A stretch of 64,000 nt of DNA from Alphaproteobacteria bacterium (GCA_016124255.1 WGOB01000014.1:1-64000), one strand, 5' to 3'; shown: positions 24,772 to 35,977, numbered from the stretch's first letter. The notes: a model not told the origin generated them from the sequence alone. A program made the numbers and translations.

Positions 24772-25773
24772 ATGACCTTGCGGATCATCGAAGGGGTTGA
24801 CCAGTTCGACGCTGCGATCGCACGGCTGGAGACGGCGCTCAGGATCTGGGGCGGCGGCGAGAGCCAGACCTGGCGCGCCGCGGCGCCGGTTCGCGCAGAC
24901 ACTGACGGCGTGAGCTTCGCGCGCCGGGACGATCTCTACCTCTATCTGGAGAAGACGCCGGGCGCAGTTCGCCTCGGCGCAGCGCTCGCCGACGGCGACC
25001 GCGATCTTTTCTCGGCGACATTGCCGCGCGACGATCCTGCGTCCGCGCGCGTCCGCTGCGCGATCGCGGAGGACGACGAGGATGGGCGCGCGCACCTGCT
25101 GGTCAGCGCCGAGGCGCTCAAGGCGCAGCGCATCAGGGATCCGTTCGGGCGCCTCGCGGGCGTGCACATGGTCCGCCGCGCGCGCGTCGGCGAGCGGGAT
25201 TATGTGCTGCTCGGGCCGCTCGACGCGCCGCCGATCGGCGATGCGCTCCTGGCGCTGGCGGGGCTCTCTCCGCTGTTCGAGCGCCACGTTGAATCGCTGG
25301 CCTCGTTTGAAGGCGAGGCGCGCGATGCGCTCTACGCCGCGACGCGGGCCGTAACCGTGCGCCACCGCGCGGCGGTTTCGGCGACGCAGGCGCTGGCGGA
25401 GAGGCTTCGCGCAGAGGGCTTCGCGCCCGACATCGCCGAGACCGGCGCGTTGCAGGCCGCATTCGCGATGAGCCGCGGTCCCGACACGATCGTTGTGGAG
25501 ACCTGCGCGTGCGCGCAGCTCGGGGTATTTTCCGCCGCCGTCGGGCGGCTGGCGCTCTCTGCGCCTCCGGGCGCCGGGCTGCAGCCGGTGCTGCTCATGC
25601 CTGCGGCTGCGGCGGGGCGCGGCGAGAGCCTTGCGCCGTTCGCTGCGGCGCTCACGGTCCTGGGGGTCTGCGTGGTGACGTTCGACTTCGACGGGCAGCG
25701 CGCGGTCTTGAACGCGTCTCCACACGGCGCGGCGGCGCTCGGCGATCTGGCCGCCGCGCTGATCAGAGACTGA
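24772..25773 (+). CDS. Hypothetical protein, 333 residues
   Basis: I do not recognise this protein. It is Ala/Arg/Asp-rich, soluble and without a signal peptide. The middle has a low-complexity helical segment (DALYAATRAVTVRHRAAVSA). The C-terminal 100 residues alternate hydrophobic and charged strands (DTIVVETCACAQLGVFSAAV, VLGVCVVTFDFDGQRAVLNA) like a Rossmann-type alpha/beta fold. It starts 79 bp after pyrD and ends before the TTCGTCGC repeat array. Codon use matches the neighbours. Function unknown. Confidence 0.6.
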   Translation: MTLRIIEGVDQFDAAIARLETALRIWGGGESQTWRAAAPVRADTDGVSFARRDDLYLYLEKTPGAVRLGAALADGDRDLFSATLPRDDPASARVRCAIAEDDEDGRAHLLVSAEALKAQRIRDPFGRLAGVHMVRRARVGERDYVLLGPLDAPPIGDALLALAGLSPLFERHVESLASFEGEARDALYAATRAVTVRHRAAVSATQALAERLRAEGFAPDIAETGALQAAFAMSRGPDTIVVETCACAQLGVFSAAVGRLALSAPPGAGLQPVLLMPAAAAGRGESLAPFAAALTVLGVCVVTFDFDGQRAVLNASPHGAAALGDLAAALIRD

Positions 25774-25786
25774 CGAGCGCGCACCG

Positions 25787-25977
25787 TTCGTCGCGACTGG
25801 ATGTCGGTTTGTCGCTGCACACCGTCTTTCGTCGCAGATATTGTCGTGTTGGTGGTCGCAAATGAGGCGTTCGTCGCGATTATTGCGTCGTTCGTCTCTG
25901 TCGCTGAGCGCTACGGCATTTCGTCGTGCGGATGCGGGCGTTCGTCTATGAACCCTGCAACACTCGCCGACGAACGC
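25787..25977. repeat. Array of TTCGTCGC-like repeats with about 21-bp phasing
   Basis: The 311-bp gap before the TonB receptor contains direct copies of TTCGTCGC or close variants starting at 25787, 25808 (TTTGTCGC), 25828, 25870, 25891 (TTCGTCTC), 25920 (TTCGTCGT) and 25941 (TTCGTCTA), plus an inverted GACGAA at 25969. Several intervals are 20-21 bp or 42 bp, close to whole turns of DNA. No gene is evident here. It looks like a cooperative protein-binding region. Confidence 0.6.
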
Positions 25978-26084
25978 TTCTAACCCTCCCGATCGTTCAT
26001 TGATCGCGGCGAAAGCGCGTCAATAAATCGGCGCACCGAAGACGTGCGCACGGTGCGCGACAAGATTTCATCGGGGGTTTGAGA

Positions 26085-29081
26085 ATGGCGAAGCGAGTTG
26101 ATCGTGGGTGGAAGCATGTCGGCCTGCGCAGCACGGCCATGCTGGCGGCGTTGGCCAGTCTGACGGCCTTCACCCCTGCGTACGCACAAGAAGATCCTGA
26201 CGCGCCGGAGCAGGCGCAAAGCACCGAGGACGAGGCGATCGTCATCACCGGCTCGCGCATCCGCCGCGATACGTTCACATCATCCTCGCCGGTGGAGATC
26301 ATCACAGCGGAAGAATCGGCGCTCGAAGGCATTATCGACACGGCTGAGATCCTCCAGGGCTCTACGGTCGCGTCCGGCTCCACGCAGATCAACAACACGT
26401 TCAACGGTTTCGTCGTCGAAGGCGGTCCGGGCGTGAACACGATTTCGCTGCGCGGACTAGGCTCGATCCGCACGCTGGTGATGATGAACGGTCGTCGGCT
26501 CAATCCCGCCGGCGTGCGCGGCGAGGTCGGCGCGGTCGACCTCAACGTCATTCCAGAATCGATGATCGAGCGGATCGAAATCCTCAAGGACGGCGCCTCC
26601 TCGATCTACGGCTCCGACGCGGTCGCGGGCGTGATCAACGTGATCACGCGCCAGGACCTCGACGGGCTTATCCTCTCCACCGGCGGGATGGCGACGTTCG
26701 ACGGCGGGGGCGAGACGTTTCAGCTCAACGGCGCGTGGGGCAACACGTTCGATCGCGGGAACATCACCGTGTCGTTCGAGTACTTCCAGCGCAACGATCT
26801 CTCGCTCAGCGATCGCGACTATCTCTCGTGCCCGCAAGACTATGTGTACGACGTCAACGACCGCAACCAGCGCGTCGATTTCACCTATGACGACGGCTCG
26901 CCAATCTGCTTCGGCACGCTGAGCGGCACGGTGAACCGGCGCACGCCCTCGCTCGCGCGTTTCCTGCAAGTGCCCGGCAACCCGGCCAACGCCGCAACCG
27001 GCGCGCCCGCCGGGTTCCAGCGCGTCGCGATGTCGTTTGCGCAAGTGTTCGCCGCGACGCCCGTGGGCCCCGATCGCTATCAGAACGCATTGCAGGCCTA
27101 TCGCAATCAGCTCGCGGATACGCCGACGAACAATCAACGCGAAAAGAACACGGACGCGATCTCGCCGGTCGAGCGGTTCTCGCTGTTCGCGACCGGCAAT
27201 TATGACCTCAGCCCGAGCATGGAGCTTTACGGCGAGGCGCTGCTCAATCGCCGCGAGTCGCATCAAGACAATTGGCAGCAGCTCTTCCCAACGTTCCAGG
27301 CGAGCGCGGCTGATCCGAACAACCCGTTCTTCGGCCAGATCGCCGATTCCACCGTCCTGGTGCCGAGCAACGCCGATCAGGAGATCGACTATTACCGCGC
27401 CATCGTCGGCCTGCGCGGGGACATCCCGTTCTTGAGCGGCTGGCGCTACGACGTCTACGGGCAGTTCGGGCGCTCCGAAGGGCAATTGAGCGGCGATGGA
27501 ACGCTGCGCAATCGGCTGCTCGATGCGCTCGGCTATCAAGACCTGCCGGGCAACGCGACGGACGGGCTCGTCTATGTTGGGCCGTGCACACAGAACGCCG
27601 GCGCGAATTGCGCCCCGTTCAACATGTTCGACATCAACTACATCCAGACGGGCATCCTCCCGCAAGCGGTCGCGGACTACATCCGCACCGTCGACGTCGG
27701 CAACACGACCTACGAGCAGACCCTGTTCCAGGGCGTCATCGACGGCGACGTGATGGAGTTGCCTGCGGGCCCGCTGGCGCTGGCGCTCGGCGCCGAATGG
27801 CGTGAAGAAACGATCGACGACACGCCGAGCATCGATAGCCAGAACAACAACATCTTCGGGCGCACGAGCGCGGGGCGCACGGTGGGCACCGACACCGTCT
27901 ACGAGTTCTTCGGCGAAGCCGAAGTGCCGCTGCTCGCGAACATGCCGCTGTTCGAGCAATTGACGCTCAACACGTCAGCGCGCTGGACGCACTATGACAG
28001 CTATGGCGAGAACTCGACCTACAAGATCGGCCTCAACTGGAGCATGACGCCGGAGTACCGCCTGCGCGGCACCATCGGCACCAGCTATCGCGCGCCGGCC
28101 CTGTTCGAGCTCTTTCTCGCCAACCAGACGGGCTTCCTCGCGCAATCGCAGATCGATCCTTGCATCGATTGGGGCAACGATCCCGATCCGATCCTGCAGG
28201 CCAATTGCGCCGCCGACGGCATTCCCGCCGATTATGCGGGCACCGCGGGATCTGCGACGATCATCACGGGCGGCGGCGCCGGCATCCTTGAAGCCGAGGA
28301 ATCCGACGCGGTCAGCCTCGGGTTCATCTGGACGCCGAACTTCATCGATCTGTCCGTCGCGCTCGATTATTTCGAGATCGAGGTGAACAACCAGGTCGCG
28401 CAGTTCGGCACGGCGAACATCTTGAACGCCTGCTACACGGGCGTCTCGCCGGACTTCTGCACGTTGTTCACGCGCCAGCTTGATCCCAACCTGCCGAACT
28501 TCCTCGGCATCCTCACCGTCAACAATTCGTTCGTGAACCTCGATCAGCAGATCACGCGCGGCTTGGATCTCGCGGCGCGCTACGAACACGAGTTCTCGTT
28601 CGGCACGTTCCGCGCTGACCTCGACATCACCTGGACGTTCGAGGATGTATTCAACCTCTTCTCCGGAGCGCAGGTCGATTTCAACGGCGAGGTCGGCGAT
28701 CCGGACTTCGTCGGCAACCTTTCGCTCCGCTTCGATCGCGGCGACTGGACCTATTTCTGGGACATCGACATGATCGGCAAAGCGTCGGACACGGAGGATT
28801 TCGGGACCGACGTCTTCACGCTCCGCCAGGGCGCGGTGCCGGGCTTTGCGTCTGTGCCGGTGTACTTCAAGCAATACACCGAGCCGACCGCGTACCACGA
28901 TGCGTCCGTGCGCTATCAGACCGACGCGTGGACGTTCCAGTTCGGCATCCAGAACATCTTCGGGGAGGAGCCGCCGGCGGTGTCCACCGGCGTCACCCGG
29001 ATCGGCAATGTGCAGCTTGTGGCGACGCAGAACGATCTGCTCGGCCGGCGCGCGTTCTTTGAGGTCACCCGGCGCTGGTAG
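26085..29081 (+). CDS. TonB-dependent outer-membrane receptor
   Basis: A 998-residue outer-membrane protein expected to import a substrate using TonB-ExbBD energy. It has a signal peptide (AMLAALASLTAFTPAYAQ), a TonB-box-like EAIVITGSRIRRD near residue 50, a plug domain (NTISLRGLGSIRTLVMMNGR, IERIEILKDGASSIYGSDAV) and a large beta-barrel ending in EVTRRW with a terminal aromatic. Several Cys pairs in the barrel loops may form disulfides. This subfamily, with the AGVINVIT plug end, is abundant in Caulobacterales and often imports oligosaccharides or peptides. The ligand here is unknown. An unusual repeat array lies upstream and a strong terminator follows. Confidence 0.93.
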   Translation: MAKRVDRGWKHVGLRSTAMLAALASLTAFTPAYAQEDPDAPEQAQSTEDEAIVITGSRIRRDTFTSSSPVEIITAEESALEGIIDTAEILQGSTVASGSTQINNTFNGFVVEGGPGVNTISLRGLGSIRTLVMMNGRRLNPAGVRGEVGAVDLNVIPESMIERIEILKDGASSIYGSDAVAGVINVITRQDLDGLILSTGGMATFDGGGETFQLNGAWGNTFDRGNITVSFEYFQRNDLSLSDRDYLSCPQDYVYDVNDRNQRVDFTYDDGSPICFGTLSGTVNRRTPSLARFLQVPGNPANAATGAPAGFQRVAMSFAQVFAATPVGPDRYQNALQAYRNQLADTPTNNQREKNTDAISPVERFSLFATGNYDLSPSMELYGEALLNRRESHQDNWQQLFPTFQASAADPNNPFFGQIADSTVLVPSNADQEIDYYRAIVGLRGDIPFLSGWRYDVYGQFGRSEGQLSGDGTLRNRLLDALGYQDLPGNATDGLVYVGPCTQNAGANCAPFNMFDINYIQTGILPQAVADYIRTVDVGNTTYEQTLFQGVIDGDVMELPAGPLALALGAEWREETIDDTPSIDSQNNNIFGRTSAGRTVGTDTVYEFFGEAEVPLLANMPLFEQLTLNTSARWTHYDSYGENSTYKIGLNWSMTPEYRLRGTIGTSYRAPALFELFLANQTGFLAQSQIDPCIDWGNDPDPILQANCAADGIPADYAGTAGSATIITGGGAGILEAEESDAVSLGFIWTPNFIDLSVALDYFEIEVNNQVAQFGTANILNACYTGVSPDFCTLFTRQLDPNLPNFLGILTVNNSFVNLDQQITRGLDLAARYEHEFSFGTFRADLDITWTFEDVFNLFSGAQVDFNGEVGDPDFVGNLSLRFDRGDWTYFWDIDMIGKASDTEDFGTDVFTLRQGAVPGFASVPVYFKQYTEPTAYHDASVRYQTDAWTFQFGIQNIFGEEPPAVSTGVTRIGNVQLVATQNDLLGRRAFFEVTRRW

Positions 29082-29138
29082 CGCCGGGGTCGGAACGTCG
29101 CGCTGGCGGCTCGGGCTCCGGGCCGGCGGCGGGGCGGA

Positions 29139-29165
29139 GAGCGCCATCCCTAGCAACCGGCGCTC
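29139..29165 (+). other. Short hairpin with 13-nt loop after the TonB gene
   Basis: GAGCGCC and GGCGCTC form a 7-bp stem around the loop ATCCCTAGCAACC, ten bases before a factor-independent terminator. It may be part of the mRNA 3' end. I found no match to a known riboswitch class. Confidence 0.35.
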
Positions 29166-29175
29166 GCGTACTTGG

Positions 29176-29209
29176 CGCGGCGGGTCCTTCCGGATCCGCC
29201 GCGTTTTTA
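29176..29209 (+). terminator. Rho-independent terminator after the TonB receptor
   Basis: A 12-bp GC-rich stem (CGCGGCGGGTCC with GGATCCGCCGCG, one G-U pair) and a TTCC loop are followed by TTTTTAT. It sits 95 bp after the receptor stop and before the met operon promoter. Confidence 0.85.
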
Positions 29210-29270
29210 TCGGCCCGTTCCGCACTGCGCCGGATTGCGGCGTCCCCTTGCGGGCCGCTCTTTCGTGTGT

Positions 29271-29292
29271 GATATAAAGACATGTTTATATC
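29271..29292. promoter_or_regulatory. Inverted repeat over the start codon, probable ArsR-domain operator and promoter
   Basis: GATATAAA-N6-TTTATATC is a perfect dyad whose spacer contains the ATG of the ArsR-methyltransferase gene (29282). The left arm contains a TATAAA -10-like element with TTGCGG 19 bp upstream. If this is the promoter, the mRNA would be leaderless, in keeping with the missing ribosome site, and the gene would be autoregulated. Confidence 0.6.
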
Positions 29293-30307
29293 TCCAACTC
29301 AGGAGCGGAAGCGCCCCGTTGAGCGGCTGGCTACGGCGCTGAGTGCAGCGGGCGAGCCGACTCGGTTGCGGATCCTGGCCCTCCTGGCGCAGGGGGAAAT
29401 GGCGGTCGGCGAGCTGGCGCAGGCTTTGGCGCAGAGCCAGCCGCGTGTGAGCCGGCACCTCCGCCTCATGACCGAAGCGGGCCTGATCGAACGGCTCCCC
29501 GAAGGCGCATGGGTGTTCTATCGGCTGAGCGACGCACCGGTCGAGCGTGGGCTGGTGACCGCCGCGCTCTCCGGCGCCGATCCGGAGGACGGCCTCTTGC
29601 GCCGCGACGCCGGCCGGCTCGCCGACATTCGCGCTGCGCGCGACGCGGCGGCGGAGGCGTATTTCGCCGACAACGCCGCGGACTGGGATCGGGTGCGCGC
29701 CCTGCACCTTCCCGATGCCGACATCGACGCTGCGATGCTGGCGGCCGCGGGCGAGGGGCCGTTCGACTTGATGGTCGATGTCGGCGTCGGCGCCGGGCGC
29801 ATGATCGAGGTCTTCGCCGACCGGGTCGGGCGAGCCGAGGGGTTCGACACCTCACGCCAGATGCTGGCCGCGGCGCGCGCAAAGCTCGCCGCGCTGCCCG
29901 CCGCGAAGGCCGCTGTGCGGTTTGGCGACGCCTACGATCCTCCGGCGCCGGTCGAGAGCGCTGATCTGGTGACGATCCACCATGTGCTGCACTTCCTTCA
30001 GGACCCGGCCCGCGCGGTCGCGCAGGCGGCCAAGCTCCTGCGCCCCGGCGGCCGCTTGCTGATCGCCGATTTCGCGCCCCATCAGCTGGAGTTCCTGCGC
30101 CGGGCGCATGCGCATCGCCGTCTCGGCTTCGCCGATTCCGAGATCGCGGCGTGGTGCGACGCCGCGGGCGCGCCGGTCATCTCATGCGCGACGCTCGCGC
30201 CGCGAGCGCCGTCGGGCGAAGCGCTGACAGTGAAGGTGTGGGCGGCGGAGCGCCCCGGCGGCGGGCTTGGTCTTGGGGCCAAATCCCTGGCGGAGGCCGC
30301 GGCATGA
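29282..30307 (+). CDS. ArsR-type HTH fused to SAM-dependent methyltransferase
   Basis: The N-terminal 85 residues are an ArsR winged helix (LSAAGEPTRLRILALLAQGE, SQPRVSRHLRLMTEAGLIER) without obvious metal-binding cysteines. From about residue 120 a class I methyltransferase follows, with the SAM loop VDVGVGAGRM near 163, VTIHHVLHFLQDP and LRPGGRLLIADFAPH. This fusion often precedes metF/metH genes in alphaproteobacteria. A plausible role is to sense SAM or homocysteine status and control the operon, but the methyl acceptor is unknown. Its stop overlaps metF (ATGA). The start lies inside a dyad, so it is likely autoregulated and possibly leaderless. Confidence 0.85.
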   Translation: MFISPTQERKRPVERLATALSAAGEPTRLRILALLAQGEMAVGELAQALAQSQPRVSRHLRLMTEAGLIERLPEGAWVFYRLSDAPVERGLVTAALSGADPEDGLLRRDAGRLADIRAARDAAAEAYFADNAADWDRVRALHLPDADIDAAMLAAAGEGPFDLMVDVGVGAGRMIEVFADRVGRAEGFDTSRQMLAAARAKLAALPAAKAAVRFGDAYDPPAPVESADLVTIHHVLHFLQDPARAVAQAAKLLRPGGRLLIADFAPHQLEFLRRAHAHRRLGFADSEIAAWCDAAGAPVISCATLAPRAPSGEALTVKVWAAERPGGGLGLGAKSLAEAAA

Positions 30308-31233
30308 GCGTCGCGCCGCACCTTCAAGGCTATATCGCAGACGCCGCCGACCGCGCCGGTCGTGCGCGCGGGCGGATCAATGTCTCGTTCGAGTTCTTCC
30401 CGCCGAAGACGGAGAAGCTTGAGGAGCAACTCTGGGAGGCGATCCGCAAGCTTGAGCCGCTGGCGCCGCGTTTCGTCTCCGTCACCTACGGCGCTGGCGG
30501 CACAACGCGCGATCGGACGCACCGCACCGTCGCGCGCATCGTGAAAGAAACCTCGCTCAACGCTGCGGCCCACCTCACTTGCGTGTCCGCCACCCGCGTC
30601 GAGGTCGATGCGGTCTTGCGCGATTATTGGAGCGCAGGGGTGCGCCATATCGTGGCGCTGCGCGGCGATCCGCCGGGCGGGGCGGGCGGCGCCTATTCTC
30701 CGTATCCTGACGGTTACGCTTACGCCGCTGACCTGGTCTCCGGCGCGCGGGCCGTGGCGCCGTTCGAGGTGTCGGTCGCGGTCTATCCCGATCGCCATCC
30801 CGACAGCGCCGATTGGGACGCGGAAATCGACAACTTCAAGCGCAAGCTCGATGCGGGCGCGACGCGTGGGGTGTCGAATTTCTTCGTCGATTCGGATTCT
30901 TTCCTGCGCCTGCGCGACCGCGTCGCCGCCGCGGGGATCGCCGCGCCCGTCGTGCCGGGCATCATGCCGGTGTCGAACTTCAACGGCTTCAGAAAGATGG
31001 CAGACGCCGGCGGCGTGAGCGTGCCGGCCTGGTTCGCGGGGCTTTTTGACGGGCTCGACGGCGATCCCGATACACGCCGGCTGGTGGCCGCGGCCGCGAG
31101 CGCGGAGCTTTGCGCGCGCCTCATTGCCGAAGGCGTCGAGGACTTCCACTTTTATACGCTCAACCGCGCTGACCTCACGCTGGCGATCTGCCGCGTGCTG
31201 GGCGTGCGCGCGCAGGAGACCCACGCGTCATGA
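30304..31233 (+). CDS. metF: Methylenetetrahydrofolate reductase
   Basis: MetF reduces 5,10-methylene-THF to 5-methyl-THF with FAD and NAD(P)H, supplying the methyl group for methionine synthase. The 309-residue protein has the catalytic-Glu motif FEFFPPKTE (E30), VSVTYGAGGTTRDRT, HIVALRGDPPGG and the C-terminal FHFYTLNRADL. It is joined by ATGA overlaps to the regulator-methyltransferase upstream and to the metH N-terminal gene downstream, so the four genes form one operon. Confidence 0.95.
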   Translation: MSVAPHLQGYIADAADRAGRARGRINVSFEFFPPKTEKLEEQLWEAIRKLEPLAPRFVSVTYGAGGTTRDRTHRTVARIVKETSLNAAAHLTCVSATRVEVDAVLRDYWSAGVRHIVALRGDPPGGAGGAYSPYPDGYAYAADLVSGARAVAPFEVSVAVYPDRHPDSADWDAEIDNFKRKLDAGATRGVSNFFVDSDSFLRLRDRVAAAGIAAPVVPGIMPVSNFNGFRKMADAGGVSVPAWFAGLFDGLDGDPDTRRLVAAAASAELCARLIAEGVEDFHFYTLNRADLTLAICRVLGVRAQETHAS

Positions 31234-32291
31234 ACAGAAATGAACGGCTGGCGCATTTCGCTGCTGAGCGCGCCAAGCGCATTCTCGTGCTCGACGGCGC
31301 GTGGGGCGTCCATCTGCAAGGGCGCGGCCTTGAAGAAGCGGATTATCGCGGCGCGCGCTTCATCGGCCACAACCGCCCCTTGAAGGGCAACCACGACATC
31401 CTCTGCCTCACGCGCCCGGACGTGGTGGCGGAAGTGCACGCGGCTTATCTCGACGCAGGCGCCGACATCACGTCCACCAACACGTTCTCCGGCACAGCAA
31501 TCAGCCAGGCCGACTACGACACGCAAAGCGTGGCGCGCGAGATCAACGCCGCCGCAGCGCGCATCGCGCGCGAGACCTGCGATCGCTACGAGGTGCAAGA
31601 CGGCAAGCCCCGCCTTGTGGCCGGCGCAGTCGGCCCGACGAACAAGACGCTCTCGCTCTCGCCGGACGTGAATGATCCCGCGCGGCGCGACGCGACGTTT
31701 GAGGACCTTGCGCGCGCCTATGCCGACCAGGCGCTGGGCCTCATCGAGGGCGGAGCGGACATCATGCTGATTGAGACGGTGTTCGACACGCTGACCGCGA
31801 AGGCGGCGCTCTTCGGCCTCTGGGACGCGTTCGATCAGACTGGTGAAGAGCGTCCGCTCTGGATTTCAGGCACGATCACGGACCGCAGCGGGCGCACGCT
31901 CTCCGGGCAGACGGTTGAAGCATTCTGGAATTCAGTGCGCCACGCCAATCCCTGGGCGGTGGGCCTGAATTGCGCGCTCGGCCCCACGGAGATGCGGCCG
32001 TTCCTCGCCGATCTGGCGCGTGTCGCGGATTGTCCGGTCTCGGCCTATCCGAACGCCGGCTTGCCGAACGCGATGGGCGGCTATGACGAAACGCCGTGCT
32101 CGATGGAAACGCACTATGCCGAATGGGCGCGGGCAGGACTCGTCAACATCGTCGGCGGCTGCTGCGGCACGACGCCTGAGCACGTCGCGCACATGAAGCG
32201 CGCCGTGGAGGGGGTCGCGCCCCGCACCATCCCCGCGCACGAGACGAAGCTGAGGCTGAGCGGATTGGAGCCTTTCAATGCCGCGGCATAA
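31230..32291 (+). CDS. metH: Methionine synthase, homocysteine-binding subunit (MetH N-terminal half)
   Basis: The 353 residues correspond to the first module of cobalamin-dependent methionine synthase, the zinc-dependent homocysteine methyltransferase barrel. Zinc ligands are visible as C in GLNCALGP and the CC pair in VGGCCGTTPEH; ILVLDGAWG and TSTNTFSGT are typical. The remaining MetH modules are encoded separately at 32451-35096. Split MetH is known in Caulobacter relatives, so this is a two-protein enzyme, not a broken gene. It overlaps the metF stop. Confidence 0.93.
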   Translation: MNRNERLAHFAAERAKRILVLDGAWGVHLQGRGLEEADYRGARFIGHNRPLKGNHDILCLTRPDVVAEVHAAYLDAGADITSTNTFSGTAISQADYDTQSVAREINAAAARIARETCDRYEVQDGKPRLVAGAVGPTNKTLSLSPDVNDPARRDATFEDLARAYADQALGLIEGGADIMLIETVFDTLTAKAALFGLWDAFDQTGEERPLWISGTITDRSGRTLSGQTVEAFWNSVRHANPWAVGLNCALGPTEMRPFLADLARVADCPVSAYPNAGLPNAMGGYDETPCSMETHYAEWARAGLVNIVGGCCGTTPEHVAHMKRAVEGVAPRTIPAHETKLRLSGLEPFNAAA

Positions 32292-32450
32292 GTTTCCTCC
32301 CCTGATTGCGGGAGAGCTGGTTGCGAGCGAAGCAGGAAACCGGAGGGGGACGATCCACCTTCAGTCCGGCGCGCACGCTTCGTTCCCATTCCGTCATTTC
32401 GGCGCATGCGCGCTTCATGACAACTCCCCCGCGAGCGGGGGAGGACAGCC
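32292..32450. repeat. Palindromic repeat element between the two metH genes
   Basis: A 159-bp gap in an otherwise overlapping operon. It starts with CCTCCCC...GGAGGGGG and ends with a tight palindrome (CTCCCCCGC-GA-GCGGGGGAG, 32424-32443). The same words occur at 38586-38712, so it is an intergenic repeat family. The right arm's GGGGGAGG lies at ribosome-site distance from the GTG of the second metH gene. Confidence 0.6.
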
Positions 32451-35096
<2,646 letters not shown>

Positions 35097-35133
35097 TGCG
35101 GCGTTGGGGGCCGACTCGCGCTATGATCGCGGG

Positions 35134-35334
35134 ATGCGCGTCATCCTCCTCGCCCTCGCGCTTTGTGTGATCGCCTTTGCGCTTAATCTGGTCGGTGATT
35201 TCTCGGTCGCGACTTCGGATGCGGCCCAAGCGCCGACCGCGCGCGCATCCATCGCGCCGGCAGGTGCGTCTGCGCCCGTGCACGAACCTGTGCATGAGAC
35301 GGCGCACGATCTGGAGTCGCTAAACAAGCGGTAA
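35134..35334 (+). CDS. Small membrane-anchored or secreted protein
   Basis: The 66-residue frame from the ATG at 35134 has a hydrophobic N-terminus (MRVILLALALCVIAFALNLV), a membrane anchor or signal peptide, followed by an Ala/Pro/His-rich tail with HEPVHE repeats. Short, not recognised, and at the limit of what can be called a gene; the hydrophobic start and coding-like composition support it. It lies between metH and the first CHAP gene. Confidence 0.45.
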   Translation: MRVILLALALCVIAFALNLVGDFSVATSDAAQAPTARASIAPAGASAPVHEPVHETAHDLESLNKR

Positions 35335-35369
35335 AGAACTGCGCGCGTTCATTGGCCGTTTGCGGGTCT

Positions 35370-35395
35370 GTGTCAGCATAAACGACGTCTGACAC
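35370..35395. promoter_or_regulatory. Inverted repeat before the first CHAP gene
   Basis: GTGTCAG-N12-CTGACAC is a perfect 7-bp-arm dyad ending 13 bp before the start of the CHAP lipoprotein gene. It could be an operator; no regulator is adjacent. Confidence 0.4.
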
Positions 35396-35407
35396 TTCGA
35401 GGCGAGC

Positions 35408-35977
35408 ATGCGCGGGCGGATCGTTCTCGGCGCCGGGTTGGCTGGGCTGATGCTCGCCAGCTGCGCGTCCATTCAATACGAGGCAAGTTACGGGCCCCCG
35501 CCGCAGCGCGTCGGGCCGAGCACTGCGACGCTGCCCGGCGTTTTCGCGGACGGCCCGCCCGTGATCGTGCACGAGGCGCGGCGCCAGCAATGCGTGCCGT
35601 TCGCGCGCACGCTCTCCGGCGTTCAGATCTTCGGCGACGCCCACACCTGGTGGTCGCAAGCTGCGGGGCGCTATCCGCGCTCCGGTTTGCCGGCGCCCGG
35701 CGCCGTGCTGGTGCTGGAGGGCTACAACACGCCCTATCGCGGGCACGTTGCGGTGGTGACGGCGGTGGTCTCGGGGCGGGAGCTCCGCGTCGACCAGGCC
35801 AATTGGCTCAACAGCGAGGAAGTGACCGTCCGGGTGCCCGTGCGGGATGTTTCGCCGAACAATGACTGGAGCCAGATCCGGATGTGGCACATCCCGACCC
35901 GCGCCTGGGGCGCGCGAATCTATCGGGTGCAGGGCTTCATCCATCCGCTGCCGCTGACGCTCGCCGCGTCTTCCTGA
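35408..35977 (+). CDS. CHAP-domain lipoprotein, probable cell-wall amidase/peptidase
   Basis: The 189-residue protein has a lipoprotein signal (LMLASC, acylated Cys19), so it should be membrane-anchored facing the periplasm. Its C-terminal CHAP (NlpC/P60-like) domain starts with the catalytic Cys62 in QQCVPFAR and has the catalytic His113 in RGHVAVV, followed by DQANWLNSEEVTV. CHAP enzymes cut amide bonds in peptidoglycan. A second copy of the same domain, not a lipoprotein, lies at 36206-36850. Substrate bond unknown. Confidence 0.85.
   Translation: MRGRIVLGAGLAGLMLASCASIQYEASYGPPPQRVGPSTATLPGVFADGPPVIVHEARRQQCVPFARTLSGVQIFGDAHTWWSQAAGRYPRSGLPAPGAVLVLEGYNTPYRGHVAVVTAVVSGRELRVDQANWLNSEEVTVRVPVRDVSPNNDWSQIRMWHIPTRAWGARIYRVQGFIHPLPLTLAASS

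Noticed and set aside
25787-25977. TTCGTCGC array considered as a CRISPR
   Set aside because: The repeated unit is only about 8 bp, spacing varies, and there are no cas genes.
25801-25983. 60-residue plus-strand ORF in the repeat array
   Set aside because: Its residues follow the nucleotide repeats (Phe-Val runs) and there is no ribosome site.
26457-27959. 500-residue minus-strand ORF
   Set aside because: Antisense to the TonB-dependent receptor; composition of a shadow frame.
29139-29165. Hairpin considered as a SAM- or SAH-type riboswitch before the met operon
   Set aside because: The conserved cores of SAM-I, SAM-II and SAH riboswitches are not present, and a terminator lies between it and the operon promoter.
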